The notes: a model not told the origin generated them from the sequence alone. A stretch of DNA of 64,000 bases from Microglena sp. YARC (GCA_022414725.1 CM039465.1:18496495-18560494); one strand, 5' to 3'; shown: positions 23,528-34,285, counted from the stretch's first letter. Numbers and translations are program-made.

Positions 23528-24092
23528 TGTTACATATAGTTCTATGTCCCCAGAGCCATAGGTGGAGAAGTAGTATTGGATGTCACCTGTGTCATAGGTG
23601 GAGTGTCAGCATGAATTGCGGTGCTCTCACGCGTTTTATGACTTGGTGACTAACTATGTACTTCCTTAGAACTATCGGCTCTGCCAGTACTGTGCCAGCT
23701 TCCCGTAGTGACAGCTTCCCGTAGACTGAGTCATCCTTGAGTGACTCAGTGACAGCTTCCTGTTAGCTGCGTCACCGGTCTAGCCTGTACCCTGTTAGGT
23801 TCCTGGCTGCCACCCCTTTCACCACTGGTGCCCCTTGATGGGTCTCCTGTGCTTGTAACGTTATTCTAGTCTCCGTGTATAGATTGGTGCGTCTGTTCCG
23901 CTGCTTTCATCTCTGTCTACTCTACGGAGTGCATACAAGCTGATAAATATATTCGGTCGCTGTCAACTTTCATGGTTGCTCTGCCCAGGTGAAGTAGCAG
24001 CCCGTTCTCTACCTAGGAAGTACGTAAGACGGGGCTCCCGTACTACCACGCCCCGCCAGACATTATCATATCTCTACGTAAGCAAAGTAACA
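23528..24092 (+). repeat. Candidate LTR, copy C
   Basis: Equivalent of 4483-5047: 565 bp with TGTTAC and GTAACA ends. It contains the 115 bp dispersed repeat at 23955-24069 (minus strand). As in the other copies, no partner was found. Confidence 0.25.
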
Positions 24093-27000
24093 TACCACAA
24101 AAAATCTGCGTTTGAGACGTGAGAAGTAACGTTTTGAACATCCCTGATGAACATTTGCGACAGAATCACACCAGATGAAACTTCCAGCCTCTGGACCAAG
24201 GCTTTATCAAACAGGATTTGAACAATTTAAGCAATTTAAATTTGAACAATGAACATTCCAGAAATGACACACAAGTATGACATTTCAGCCATTCACGTTA
24301 AATTCATTCAACAGACAACACCGGTACACCTGGACTAGTTTTTAAACTGCCTAATCCGCTTAGTTGGCCCCCTGGTTTCCGCGGGGATCGCACTGGAGGA
24401 CTTGGCATTGGAAGATGGTGAGCAGCCCGGAGTTGGCCGAAAACCCATGTAACAATCTAATCCAATCCAACACATGCCACAAGTCCATGATCTTGCCATG
24501 ACCTTAACACATGCTCCGTAGGAATCACACGGGGGGACTTGGAATTGGAAGACGGTGGGCATCCCAGAGTTTGCTGAAAAACAATGTAACAATCCAATCC
24601 AATCCAATCCAACACATGCCACGAGTCCATGTCCTTGCCACAACCTCCACAAAAGTTACCTTGGGTGCAGGTCCTATCTCCTACTGAGAACTAAGCCAGC
24701 TGCTTTCAAATAGGCGTTTATTGAGTATGAGTTTCCTGTATCAGTTAAAGGCTCTTGAGCCTATTTGGCTATCCCTGGACTATACAAATACATCCATGCA
24801 TACATGAGTGTGGCTTTGCGTGCAATCCTTGCCTTCGTGGGCAATCTCCTCTGGGCAGCATTGGAGTCCCTGAGGTGAGGGTCATATACAAAACATATAA
24901 ATAGATGGCGAGCAGCCAAATTGCTGGCTAGAGCCAAGTATCCAAGTCCAAGTTCAAATATGAAATACATCAATAAACATGCCATATACACATACATAGG
25001 TATATGCATAGGTAGGTACATATACATAGGTATATGCATATATAGGTTCATATACAGATACATATGTATTTGTATAGGTAGGTATATATACACATACACA
25101 GGTATATGTATAGGTAGGTATATATACACAAATGTAGGTATATATATACAAAGGTATATGTATAGGTATCTGTATATACACGTACATAGGTATATGTATA
25201 GGTAGGTATATATACACATACATAGGAATATGTATATATAGGTACATATACAGATACATAGGTATGCGAATGCATTCTATATTCGAGAGTGTGGTGTAGT
25301 AGTGTTTTATCCCACCCATGTGATTAATCTGCCAGCAGATGGTACTCCTTTTGAAAAATAACTTTACCTGCGTCATTGCATTCGGTACCCAGGAGAATGG
25401 CTTAGCAGCGTTATACTACATATGTTTACTCTGCCAGCAGATGGTACTCCTCTTGAAAAAGAAACATATCCGCGCCATTGCGTTCTGTATTCAGGAGAGC
25501 GGTGTAGCAGTTCTTTACTACCCATGCTTAATCTGCCAGCAGATGGCACTCCTTTTGAAAAAGAAATACTCTCACCAGCAACAGAGCTCTGTAGCTTGCT
25601 TACTGCCAGGCACTCCCTTGAAATCATAAAACACAGTGATCAGGGAGGCTTCACACCTTGAGCTACCTAAACTAAGGTTTAACATCATTAAACACAGCGA
25701 TCAGGGAGGCTTCACACCTTGAGCTACCTAAACTAAGGTTTAACACCATTAAACACAGCGATCAGGGAGGCTTCACACCTTGAGCTACCTAAACTAAGGT
25801 TTAACATCATTAAACACAGCGATCAGGGAGGCTTCACACCTTGAGCTACCTAAACTAAGGTCCAATATCACATAACACAGTGATCAGGGAGGCTTCACAG
25901 CTTGTGCTACCTGAACCTTCATGTCATACAACACAGCGATCAGGTAGGCTTCACACTTAGTGCTACATAAACAAAGGTTAAACATCATAAGACACAATGA
26001 TCAGGGAGGCTTCACACTTAGTGCTACCTAAACCTTCATGTCATACAACACAGCGATCAGGGAGGCTTCACACTTAGTGCTACCTAAACCTTCATGTCAT
26101 ACAACACAGCGATCAGGGGGGCTTCACACTTAGTGCTACCTGAACCTTCATGTCATACAACACAGCGATCAGGTAGGCTTCACACTTAGTGCTACATAAA
26201 CAAAAGTTAAACATCATAAGACACAATGATCAGGGAGGCTTCACACTTAGTGCTACCTAAACCTTCATGTCATACAACACAGCGATCAGGGAGGCTTCAC
26301 ACTTAGTGCTACCTAAACCTTCATGTCATACAACACAGCGACCAGGGAGGCTTCACACTTAGTGCTACCTAAACCTTCATGTCATACACCACAGCGATCA
26401 GGGAGGCTTCACACTTAGTACCTACCTAAGCGAAGGTTTAGCATCATAAAACACAGTGATCAGGGAGGCTTCACACTTAGTGCTACTAAAACCTTCATGT
26501 CATAAAACACAGTGATCAGGGAGGCTTGATATCTTGTATTACCTAGACTACGGCTTAATATCATAAAACACGGTAGCCAGGGAGGCTTCCTGTCTTGCGC
26601 TACCTCAACCAAGGTTTAACATCATGAAACATAGTGATCAGGGAGGCTTCACATCGTAAAACACATACAGTGATCAGTGAGGCTTCATATCGTGTGCTAC
26701 CTAGACTGTCCAGCTGAGGCTGAGGTCATCCATTCGCTCCATGGGAATGTAAACTTTTGATGGGTCAAGGTGGTTGGCCCCAGTGCAAGCAAATGGGCTG
26801 GCCCCCTCAACCTCACGCCTCGTAATAGTGCGTACTACTGATTTATTATTCTGGACGGGACATCGGTTATCCGAACTTAACGACACATCCAGACCCATCC
26901 ACGCTCAATGGGAATCCACCCTTAGAAGGGGTTGCTGCTTGGGCAGTATAGGGGTCCTGCCCCTTAGCAGTACACGATCTACGAATCGATAGCGTAGGTA

Positions 27001-27154
27001 CAACACTGTTAAGATATTCTGACACTATCGTACAATATATCGTACGATATCGCATGGTATATCACCCGGTAATCTTGGGGACCAATACAATTTTGACATC
27101 CCTACATAAAATTCAGATGAAGAGATCATATCAGCACTACTGGACATTTGCCAA
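24093..27154. repeat. Inter-element repeat block, copy C, expanded minisatellite
   Basis: Same sub-blocks as copies A and B: 125 bp pair (about 24381-24645), ATAC/GTAT tract (24979-25267), 102 bp triple (about 25307-25604), minisatellite (25614-26690), unique spacer. It is about 170 bp longer than in A and B because a block of three minisatellite units is repeated near 26130-26310 while one early unit is lost. The array ends at 27154, where the sequence leaves the unit and continues into non-array DNA. Confidence 0.85.
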
Positions 27155-27545
27155 GGGTTCTTGCCATGGCTTTTTCTTGGGGCTACGTAGAGCAGCTTCT
27201 AGCCAGCTCCAATAGCTTGCAGCTGAGGTGACATATCATCCAGTCCAGCTAAAGTGATTATATCATCGGGTCTAGATGAGGGGATCTTATCTGCACTACT
27301 AGACATTTGCCTAGGGTTCTTGCCTCGGCTTCTTCTTGGGGCTACTTGTAGCAGCTTCTAGCCAGCTCCAATAGCCTACAGCTGAGGTGACATATCATTC
27401 AGTCCAGCTAAAGTGATTATATCATCGGGTCTAGATGAGGTGATAATATCTGTACTTATGGGCAATTGCCACGGGTTCTCGCCAAGGCTTCTTCTTGGGG
27501 CTACATGTAGCAGCTTCTAGCAAGCTCCGATAGCCTGCAACTGAG
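27113..27545. repeat. 159 bp host repeat, three copies, at the array edge
   Basis: The motif CATTTGCC(A/T)AGGGTTCTTGCC and its variants start near 27145, 27304 and 27462, giving a period of 158-159 bp. Each copy also has CTTCTTGGGGCTAC, AGCAGCTTCTAG and GTCTAGATGAGG. The first copy overlaps the last 42 bp of copy C. This DNA is therefore continuous from the array into the 3' flank of the lipase gene, which suggests it is the ancestral context in which the copia-containing units arose. Confidence 0.85.
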
Positions 27546-27569
27546 CCAAGCTCAAAGCTTTCAGCTGCA

Positions 27570-27677
27570 TTTTAATGCCTGCCATGTCAGCTTGAAGATG
27601 CACTTGCTACCTGTCATGTCGGCTTGAAGATGGACTAGCTAGCTGCCATGTCAGCTTGAAGATGCACTTGCTAGCTT
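27570..27677 (-). repeat. ~32-44 bp repeat containing the lipase stop codon, three copies
   Basis: On the minus strand the end of exon E5 reads GCAAGTGCATCTTCAAGC-TGA-CATG. Two further copies of this segment follow downstream, with TTCAAGC-CGA-CATG and TTCAAGC-TGA-CATG, centred near 27625 and 27590. The copies span the coding end, the stop codon and the start of the 3' UTR. This is the same edge-repeat pattern seen at the splice sites. Confidence 0.75.
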
Positions 27678-27806
27678 CAGGGTTGGCCCCAAAAAACTCT
27701 CAGACTCTTGCCCATTCTGTTGTTGTTGTTGCTGCTGCTGCTGTTTCTGCAGCTCCTCCTTCTCCCGCTCAACCCTTTTCATGTGAGACCAGACTCGGCC
27801 AAAAGC
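27651..27806 (-). CDS. Class 3 lipase (PLIP-like), exon E5, C-terminal end
   Basis: Predicted last exon, 52 codons with stop TGA at 27651-27653. The acceptor is CACAG/GC at 27807-27811 and the join to E4 is phase 0, giving ...NPENYTR then AFGRVWSHMKRVEREKEELQK. That reads as a continuous basic helix of the kind expected at the end of plastid-lipase proteins. It is followed by nine Gln (CAG/CAA repeats at 27715-27745), then NGQESESFLGPTLKLAS. The Gln run is encoded by a slippage-prone trinucleotide. The assignment rests on the phase, the acceptor and the fact that the exon start (GCTTTTGGCCGAGTCTG) is repeated in the intron ahead of it. No homology of the tail was tested. Confidence 0.6.
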   Translation of the reverse strand, partial: AFGRVWSHMKRVEREKEELQKQQQQQQQQQNGQESESFLGPTLKLASASSS

Positions 27807-27879
27807 CTGTGAATACAAAGGGTGAGAAATTGAATGCCCTAGCACGCCAAAGCAAGCGTATGTCACGGTGTACACAGAC

Positions 27880-28580
27880 TTGAATAATGATGTCCACAGA
27901 ACAAGACCAAACTAAAGATGTACCCAAAAGACTGCGTATTCTAAGGGTGAGGAATTGAATGCCCTAGCACCCCAAAGAAAGCGTATGTCAAGGTGTACAC
28001 AGACTTGAATAATGATGTTGACAAAACAAGATCAAAGTGAAGATGTACCCCAAAGCCTGCGTATACTAAGATGTACCCAGACTGAACTAATGATGTACAC
28101 AGAATCGGCCAAGCGCCTGCGTATTTATTATATAAACAAACATGAGGAACTGAAGCAATTTCAGTAAAGCGTGCAGAAGTTAAAGACCAGACAAAGATGT
28201 ACACAGACTCGGCTAAAAGCCTGCGTAAGTCAAGATGTACCCAGACTGAACTAATGATGTACACAAAACAAGACCAAACAAAATATGTACACAGACTCGG
28301 CCCAAAGCCTGTGTAAGTCAAGATGTACCCAGACTGAACTAATGATGTGCACAAAACAAGACCAAATACAATATGTACACAGACTCGGCCCAAAGCCTGT
28401 GTAAGTCAAGATGTACCCAGACTGAACTAATGATGTACACAAAACAAGACCAAACAAAATATGTACACAGACTCGGCCCAAAGCCTGTGTAAGTCAAGAT
28501 GTACCCAGACTGAACTAATGATGTAAACAAAACAAGACCAAACTAAAGATGTACACAGACTCGGCCAAAAGATGTACCCA
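27880..28580 (-). repeat. Acceptor-edge repeats of exon E5 (intron 4)
   Basis: On the minus strand a unit of about 88 bp is repeated. It contains CTTGACTTACACAG/GCTTTGGGCCGAGTCTG, i.e. a copy of the E5 acceptor plus the first 17 bases of the exon, followed by TGTACAT, TTTGTTTGGTCTTGTTTTG and CATTAGTTCAGTCTGGGTACATC. Clear copies lie near 28220, 28305, 28395 and 28480, with more diverged ones near 27925, 28045 and 28110. Most copies keep an intact AG/G acceptor. Confidence 0.8.
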
Positions 28581-28619
28581 AACACCTGAATATACCCAGG
28601 CATAGGGTGAGGAATTGAA

Positions 28620-28890
28620 TGAGCTATCTGCACATGTGTTCTGGTTGAAATAACTGTGATTCTGTGTACAACACATGTGAACTACACATGTGTTCTAGTT
28701 GAAAGAACTAGACTCTGTGTACAACACATGTGAACTACACATGTGTTCTAGTTGAAAGAACTAGACTCTGTAAGAACTAGACTCTGTGTACAACACATGT
28801 GTTCTAGTTGAAAGAACTAGACTCTGTGTACAACACATGTGAACTTAATATGTGTTCTGGTTGAAAGAACTGTGATTCTGTGTACAACAG
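28620..28890. repeat. ~55 bp repeat with ACACATGTGT palindrome
   Basis: Five or so copies contain TGTTCTAGTTGAAAGAACTAGACTC or variants, GTGTACAACACATGTG, and the self-complementary ACACATGTGT. Copy lengths differ because some lack one half. The repeat lies within lipase intron 4. No coding potential is seen. Confidence 0.75.
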
Positions 28891-28939
28891 AAGCAGTTCA
28901 AGCCAAGTGCACAGAAGTGCAAGACCAAACTAAAGATGT

Positions 28940-29225
28940 GCCCAGACTCGGCCAAAAGCCAGGGTATACACAGGGTATACCAAGTCAACTATTTAATACT
29001 CGGGGATGTACCCTAACACCTGCGCACCTCGCCAAAAGCCAGGGTCAGGCTCAAGGCCAGGGCACAGGGTGAGGCTTTGATTGATCTATTTTCAGATGTA
29101 TTCTGGTTTAAAGAACCCCGGCCAAAAGCCTCGGTTCCAACCTCGGCCAAAAGCCAGGGTATGCGCAGGGTATACCAAGTCAACTATTTTATACTCGGAG
29201 ATGTACCCAAACACCTCACCCAGAC
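28940..29225. repeat. Two-copy ~75 bp repeat with GGCCAAAAGCC motifs (intron 4)
   Basis: The segments at about 28950-29030 and 29145-29215 share GCCAAAAGCCAGGGTAT, CAGGGTATACCAAGTCAACT, ATACTCGG-GATGTACCC and ACACCT. The minus-strand reading GGCTTTTGGCCGAG equals the start of exon E5, so these are further, more rearranged copies of the E5 acceptor edge. Extra GGCCAAAAGCC motifs stand at 29036 and near 29120-29150. Confidence 0.65.
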
Positions 29226-29229
29226 ATAG

Positions 29230-29890
29230 GGTGAGGAATTGAATGAGCTACTTCATCATGAATTCATGATGGTCAGATTATACCCAATTGCCACAGCCCA
29301 CTCCAGTCTCCCGCTGCGTTCAATCCTAACCCCTCCCCTGACCCCCCCCCCCCCCCCCCGCCCCTCACCCTTCCACCCACCCACCTCCCCTCCCACCTAT
29401 GGTCACAAAAATGGGCCCACCCCTAATGCCCTAAGGGCATCCGCCCCACCACCCTCACTATACCCAATCGCCACTTACGTCAAGAGGTTGCATAACAACA
29501 CTCTCCTGAACACATGGCAACTTTTCTGGGGTGTTTTGGCTAAATGAGTTGTCAACTAATAGGTATATTTTTTCCGCTATATATAGCTAGTTTTGACCCC
29601 GTTTTTGAGAAATTATCGCTATAAAAAAGTAAAACAAAACAATTTTTTTTATTTTGCCCCAAATGCCCCCCCAAAAGCTAAAAGAACTACAAAAACCACT
29701 AAAACGGTATGTCCCTGGAGGAGGCCTAGAACCATGAAGCTAGAAAAAACCCACTTTCAGGTTTGAAAACAAAATCACTGTTGTCAACTTATAGGTATAA
29801 TTTAGCTATTACCACTACTGGGCCTAATTTTGTCTGTGGTTAGCCCTAATCTTCGAAGCCTAAACATGAAGCACTCTAAAGCAAACCCTG
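29230..29890. other. Non-repetitive part of intron 4
   Basis: This is the longest stretch of intron 4 without an obvious tandem array. It holds a poly-C run near 29341-29360, A/T-rich DNA at 29570-29660, and two related segments (GTCAACTAATAGGTATA at 29552 and GTCAACTTATAGGTATA at 29783). I see no gene, RNA or splice-bounded open frame in it. Confidence 0.5.
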
Positions 29891-29894
29891 ATCC

Positions 29895-29971
29895 TCACCC
29901 TGGTGTAGTTCTCGGGGTTGTGGTAGCTTGAGTGCCCCCCCCCCCCCACCCACCCACACACACACACATAC

Positions 29972-30002
<31 letters not shown>

Positions 30003-31997
30003 ACCCCTGCTTCTCACCCTTGTGTAGTTCTCAGGGTTGTGGTAGCTTGAGTGCCCCTCCCCCCCCCCCCCCCACACACACACATACCCCCCCCCCCCCC
30101 CAAAACCCTGCTTCTCACCCTGCTTCTCGACCTGGTGTAGTTCTCGGGGTTGTGGTAGCTTGAGTGCCCCCCCCCCCCCCAACCCCTGCTTCTCACCCTG
30201 GTGTAGTTCTCGGGGTTGTGGTAGCGCGAGTGCCCCCCCCCCCAACACACACACACATAACCCCCCCCACCCCCCCACCCCCAAAAACCCTGCTTCTCAC
30301 CCTGGTGTAGTTCTCGGGGTCGTGGTAGCGCGAGATGCCCCCCACCCCCCCCCCCACCCCCACCCAACACCCACACACACATACCCCCCCCCCCCCCCCC
30401 CAACCCTGCTTCTCACCCTGGTGTAGTTCTCGGGGTTGTGGTAGCTGGAGTGCCCCCTCCCCCCCCCAACCCAACCCAACCCCCCCCCCCCACACACATA
30501 CCCCCCCCCCCCCCAACCCCAACCCTGCTTCTCACCCTGGTGTAGTTCTCGGGGTTGTGGTAGTGTGAGATGCCCCCCCCCCCCCCCCACACAACACACA
30601 CACACACATACCCCCCCCCCCCCCCCCAACCCAACCCTGCTTCTCACCCTGGTGTAGTTCTCGGGGTTGTGGTAGCTTGAGTGCCCCCCCCCCCCCCCCC
30701 CCCCCACCACACACACACACACTCACACACATACCCCCCCCCCCCCCAACCCTGCTTCTCACCCTGGTGTAGTTCTCAGGGTTGTGGTAGCTTGAGTGCC
30801 CCATCCCCCCCCACCCCCCCCCCACCCCCTGCTTCTCACCTTGTGTAGTTCTCAGGGTTGTGGTAGCTTGAGTGCCCCCTCCCCCCCCCCACACACACAC
30901 ACACATACCCCCCCCCCCCCCCAAAACCTGCTTCTCACCCTGCTTCTCGACCTGGTGTAGTTCTCGGGGTTGTGGTAGCTTGAGTGCCCCCCCCCCCCAA
31001 CCCCTGCTTCTCACCCTGGTGTAGTTCTCGGGGTTGTGGTAGCGCGAGTGCCCCCCCCCAACACACACACACATAACCCCCCCCCCCCCACCCCCCAAAA
31101 CCCTGCTTCTCACCCTGGTGTAGTTCTCGGGGTCGTGGTAGCGCGAGATGCCCCCCACCCCCACCCCCACCCCCCCACCACACACCCACACACACATACC
31201 CCCCCCCCCCCCCCAACCCTGCTTCTCACCCTGGTGTAGTTCTCGGGTTGTGGTAGCTGGAGTGCCCCCTCCCCCCCCCCCAACCAACCCCCCCCCCCCC
31301 ACACACATACCCCCCCCCCCCCCCCCCCAACCCTGCTTCTCACCCTGGTGTAGTTCTCGGGGGTTGTGGTAGTGTGAGTGCCCCCCCCCCCCCCACACAC
31401 ACACACACACACATACCCCCCCCCCCCCCCCCCAACCCAACCCTACGCTCTTCTCACCCCAAGTACTGGTGTAGTTCTCAGGGGTTGTGGTAGCTTGACG
31501 TGCCCCCTCCCCCCCCCCCCCCCCACTACACACACACACACTCACCGCCACATACCCCCCCCCCCCCCCGCTTCCCCAACGCCTGCTTCTCACCCCTGGT
31601 GTAGTTCTCAGGGTTGTGGTAGCTTGAGTGCCCCACCAATCCCCCCCCCACCCCCCCCCACCCCCTGCTTCTCACCCTTGTGTAGTTCTCAGGGTTGTGG
31701 TAGCTTGAGTGCCCCCTCCCCCCCCCCCCCCACACACACACCATAACCCCCCCCCCAACCCTGCTTCTCACCCTGGTGTAGTTCTCGGGGTTGTGGTAGC
31801 TTGAGTGCCCCCTCCCCCCCCCCCCCCCCACACACACATACCCCCCCACCCCCAAACCCTGCTTCTCGACCTGGTGTAGTTCTCGGGGTTGTGGTAGCTT
31901 GAGTGCCCCCACCCACCCCAAAACCTGCTTCTTCACCCTGGTGTAGTTTCTCGGGGGTCGTGGTAGCGCGAGATGCCCCCCCCCCCCCCCCCCCCCC

Positions 31998-32053
<56 letters not shown>

Positions 32054-32664
32054 ACACACACACACATACCCCCCCCCCCCCCCCAACCCCAACCCAACCC
32101 TGCTTCTCACCCAGGTGTAGTTCTCGGGTTGTGGTAGCTTGAGTGCCCCCTCCCCCCCCCACACACACACACACGCACATACCCCCCCCCCCCTGCTTCT
32201 CACCCTTGTGTAGTTCTCAGGGTTGTGGTAGCTTGAGTGCCCCCTCCCCCCACGCACCCCACCCCACCCCACCCCAAACCCTGCTTTTCACCCTGGTGTA
32301 GTTCTCGGGGTTGTGGTAGCTTGAGTGCCCCCCCCACCCCACCCACCACATACCCCCCCCCCTCCCCCCCCCCAAACCCTGCTTCTCACCCTGGTGTAGT
32401 TCTCGGGGTTGTGGTAGCTTGAGTGCCCCCCCCCCCCCCCACCCACCCACCCACATACCCCCCCCCAAACCCTGCTTCTCACCCTGGTGTAGTTCTCAGG
32501 GTTGTGGTAGCTTGAGTGCCCCCCCCACCCCACCCTACCCACCCACCCACCCACAAACCTGCTTCTCACCCTGGTGATAGTTCTCGGGGTTGTGGTAGCT
32601 TGAGTGCCCCCCCCACCCACCCACCCACCCCTACCCACCCACCCACCCACCCACAAACCCTGCT
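29895..32664 (-). repeat. Donor-edge minisatellite of exon E4, ~27 copies (intron 4)
   Basis: On the minus strand each unit carries CTACCACAACCCCGAGAACTACACCAGG/GTGAGAAGCA or a variant. This is the last ~30 bases of exon E4 (encoding YHNPENYTR) plus its 5' splice site, followed by a long G-run with TGTG repeats. Copies are spaced about 65-125 bp, at 29903, 30023, 30139, 30203, 30306, 30420, 30540, 30652 and so on to 32575. The real donor is at 32665-32670. Most copies keep GTGAG. Copies near 30306, 31122 and 31940 also keep CGCGAGATGCCCCC, matching the exon further upstream. The Gly-rich open frames over this array are artefacts. Confidence 0.92.
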
Positions 32665-32670
32665 TCTCAC

Positions 32671-33294
32671 CCTGGTGTAGTTCTCGGGGTTGTGGTAGCG
32701 CGAGATGCCCCCATTGGCTCCGTACGTATAGCTGGGTCGGTTGAACATCTCCATGGGGTGGGGGTTGTCCATGAGTTCTGAAACAGCCTCCGCCGCTGAC
32801 AAAGGAACAAAGGATGCATTGGACTGCGCAACTAACTTGGGGCTATTGCTAGAGCCAGCTCTAGATCCAGATCCAGACCCAGATCTAGACCCAGGGATGG
32901 GTGTGTGTGGAGGGCGGTACTTGATGTCCGCGTTGGGAGACTCCACGCTGTACATGGCAGGCTCGGGAGGGAGCATCGGGTGTGGGGTATCTTGGTTGGT
33001 GAACAGGAGATCGCTGTCAGCCTGCATGATCTGTACCTTTCCCACGTAGAAGTACAAGTGCCTGCGCCCCTGGTGGTCATCGCTGCCCAGCAGGGAGTGG
33101 TCAAACAGACCGGGTCCCATGAATTTCAAGAGCTGGGCCATGTCGTTGTAATCGCATGTGAAGGCGCGGGGGACGAAGTCATACGCCATGAGCACGTTGC
33201 GGATGATTGTTTCGGGCAGTCCAACTGCTTCCAACAGACCCCGAGGGCCACGACCACAAAGCTCACAGTGGGTGTGGAACTCACAGCTGTCCGC
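32671..33294 (-). CDS. Class 3 lipase (PLIP-like), exon E4
   Basis: 208 codons between acceptor CCACTCCAG/GCG (33295-33303) and donor AGG/GTGAGA (32665-32670), phase 0 at both ends. It encodes the C-terminal half of the lipase domain. GLPETIIRNVLMAYDFVPRAF contains the likely catalytic Asp (residue 39 of the exon) in the conserved D-(I/F)VPRAF context. Then come YFYVGKVQIMQADSD and PHPMLPPEPAMY. NPHPMEMF is a candidate for the catalytic His, and the exon ends YHNPENYTR. A Ser/Gly-rich insert (residues about 125-155) separates the last two parts. An N-terminal Cys cluster (C-x5-H-x-H-C-x2-C) opens the exon. In the PLIP family these motifs belong to plastid phospholipid or galactolipid lipases. 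Location in this organism is an inference, as the N-terminus is missing. Confidence 0.85.
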
Positions 33295-33297
33295 CTG

Positions 33298-34285
33298 GAG
33301 TGGGGGGTGAGGGGGTGGGTCAGTGAGTGTGAGGGGGGGTCAGTGGGTGTGGGTAACTGAGTCAGTGTGTGTGTCAGTGCATGTGTGTGTGTGTGGAGTG
33401 GGGAGTGAGGCGTGGAGGGTGAGTGAGGTGGAGTGGGAAGTGAGGGGTGGAGTGTGGAATGAGGGGGCGGAGTGAGCTGGAGTGTGGAGTGAGGGGGTGG
33501 AGTGTGGAGTGAGGGGGTGGAGTGTGGAGTGAGGGGGTGGAGTGTGGAGTGAGGGGGTTGAGTGTGGAGTGAGGGGGTTGACTGTGGAGTGAGGGGTTGA
33601 GTGTGGAGTGAGGGGGTGGAGGTGGTGTGAGGGGTGGAGGGTGGAGTGAGGGGGTGGGAGGCTGGAGTGAGGGGGTGGAGGGTAGAGTGAGGGGTTTGAG
33701 GGTGGAGTGAGGGGGTTGAGGGTGGAGTGAGGGGGTTGAGGTGGGAGTGAGGGGGTTGAGGTGAGTGAGGGGGTGGAGGGTGAGGGGGTGGAGTGTGGAG
33801 TGAGGGGTTGAGGGTGGAGTGAGGGGGTTGAGGTGGAGTGAGGGGGTAGAGGGTGGAGTGAGAGGGGTGGAGGGTGGAGTGAGGGGGTTGAGGGTGGAGT
33901 GAGGGGTGGAGTGTGGAGTGAGGGGTTGAGGGTGGAGTGAGGGGGTTGAGGGTGGAGTGAGGGGGTTGAGGGTGGAGTGAGGGGGTGGAGGTGGAGTGAG
34001 GGGTGGAGGGTGGAGTGAGGGGGTGGAGTGGAGTGAGGGGGTGAGGTGGAGTGAGGGGTTGATGAGGGTGGAGTGAGGGGGTTGAGGGTGGAGTGAGGGG
34101 GTTGAGGGTGGAGTGAGGGGGTGAGGGTGGAGTGAGGGGGTGGAGTTGAGGGGGTTGAGGGTGGAGTGAGGGGGGTGGAGTGGAGTGAGGGGGTGGAGGG
34201 TGGGAGTGAGGGGTGGAGGGTGGAGTGAGTGAGGGGAGTGGGGGTGGAGGTGGAGTGAGGGGGTTGAGGGTGGAGTGAGGGGGTG
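33298..34285 (-). repeat. Pyrimidine-tract minisatellite before exon E4 (intron 3)
   Basis: About 45 copies of a 20-24 bp unit, GTGGAGTGAGGGGGTTGAGG on the plus strand, which reads as C/T-rich CCTCAACCCCCTCACTCCAC on the coding strand. The true acceptor is preceded by the same composition (CTCACCCCCCACTCCAG), so the array looks like amplification of the polypyrimidine tract. No copy contains the first coding bases of E4, making this the one splice edge without duplicated exon sequence. The Pro/Ser/His open frames on the minus strand are artefacts of the repeat. Confidence 0.9.

Larger units (their letters stand above)
1..27154. repeat. Tandem array of 9.52 kb copia-containing units (3 copies)
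   Basis: Three direct copies of one unit lie head to tail. The sequence at position 1 recurs at 9523 and at 19045, so both observed periods are 9522 bp. Copies A and B are complete within this frame. Copy C stops matching after 27154, which corresponds to 7940 in copy A, and runs into a 159 bp host repeat. The unit contains a copia gag-pol of about 5.8 kb and about 3.7 kb of minisatellite and unique DNA. The copies differ by scattered substitutions and single-base indels. Because the window opens inside gag, the array probably continues to the left. Assembly duplication cannot be excluded from sequence alone. Confidence 0.95.

Noticed and set aside
29895..32656. Long Gly-rich open frames on the minus strand
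   Set aside because: They are produced by G-runs and TGTG in the E4 donor minisatellite. Frames change with run length and no splice-bounded protein emerges.
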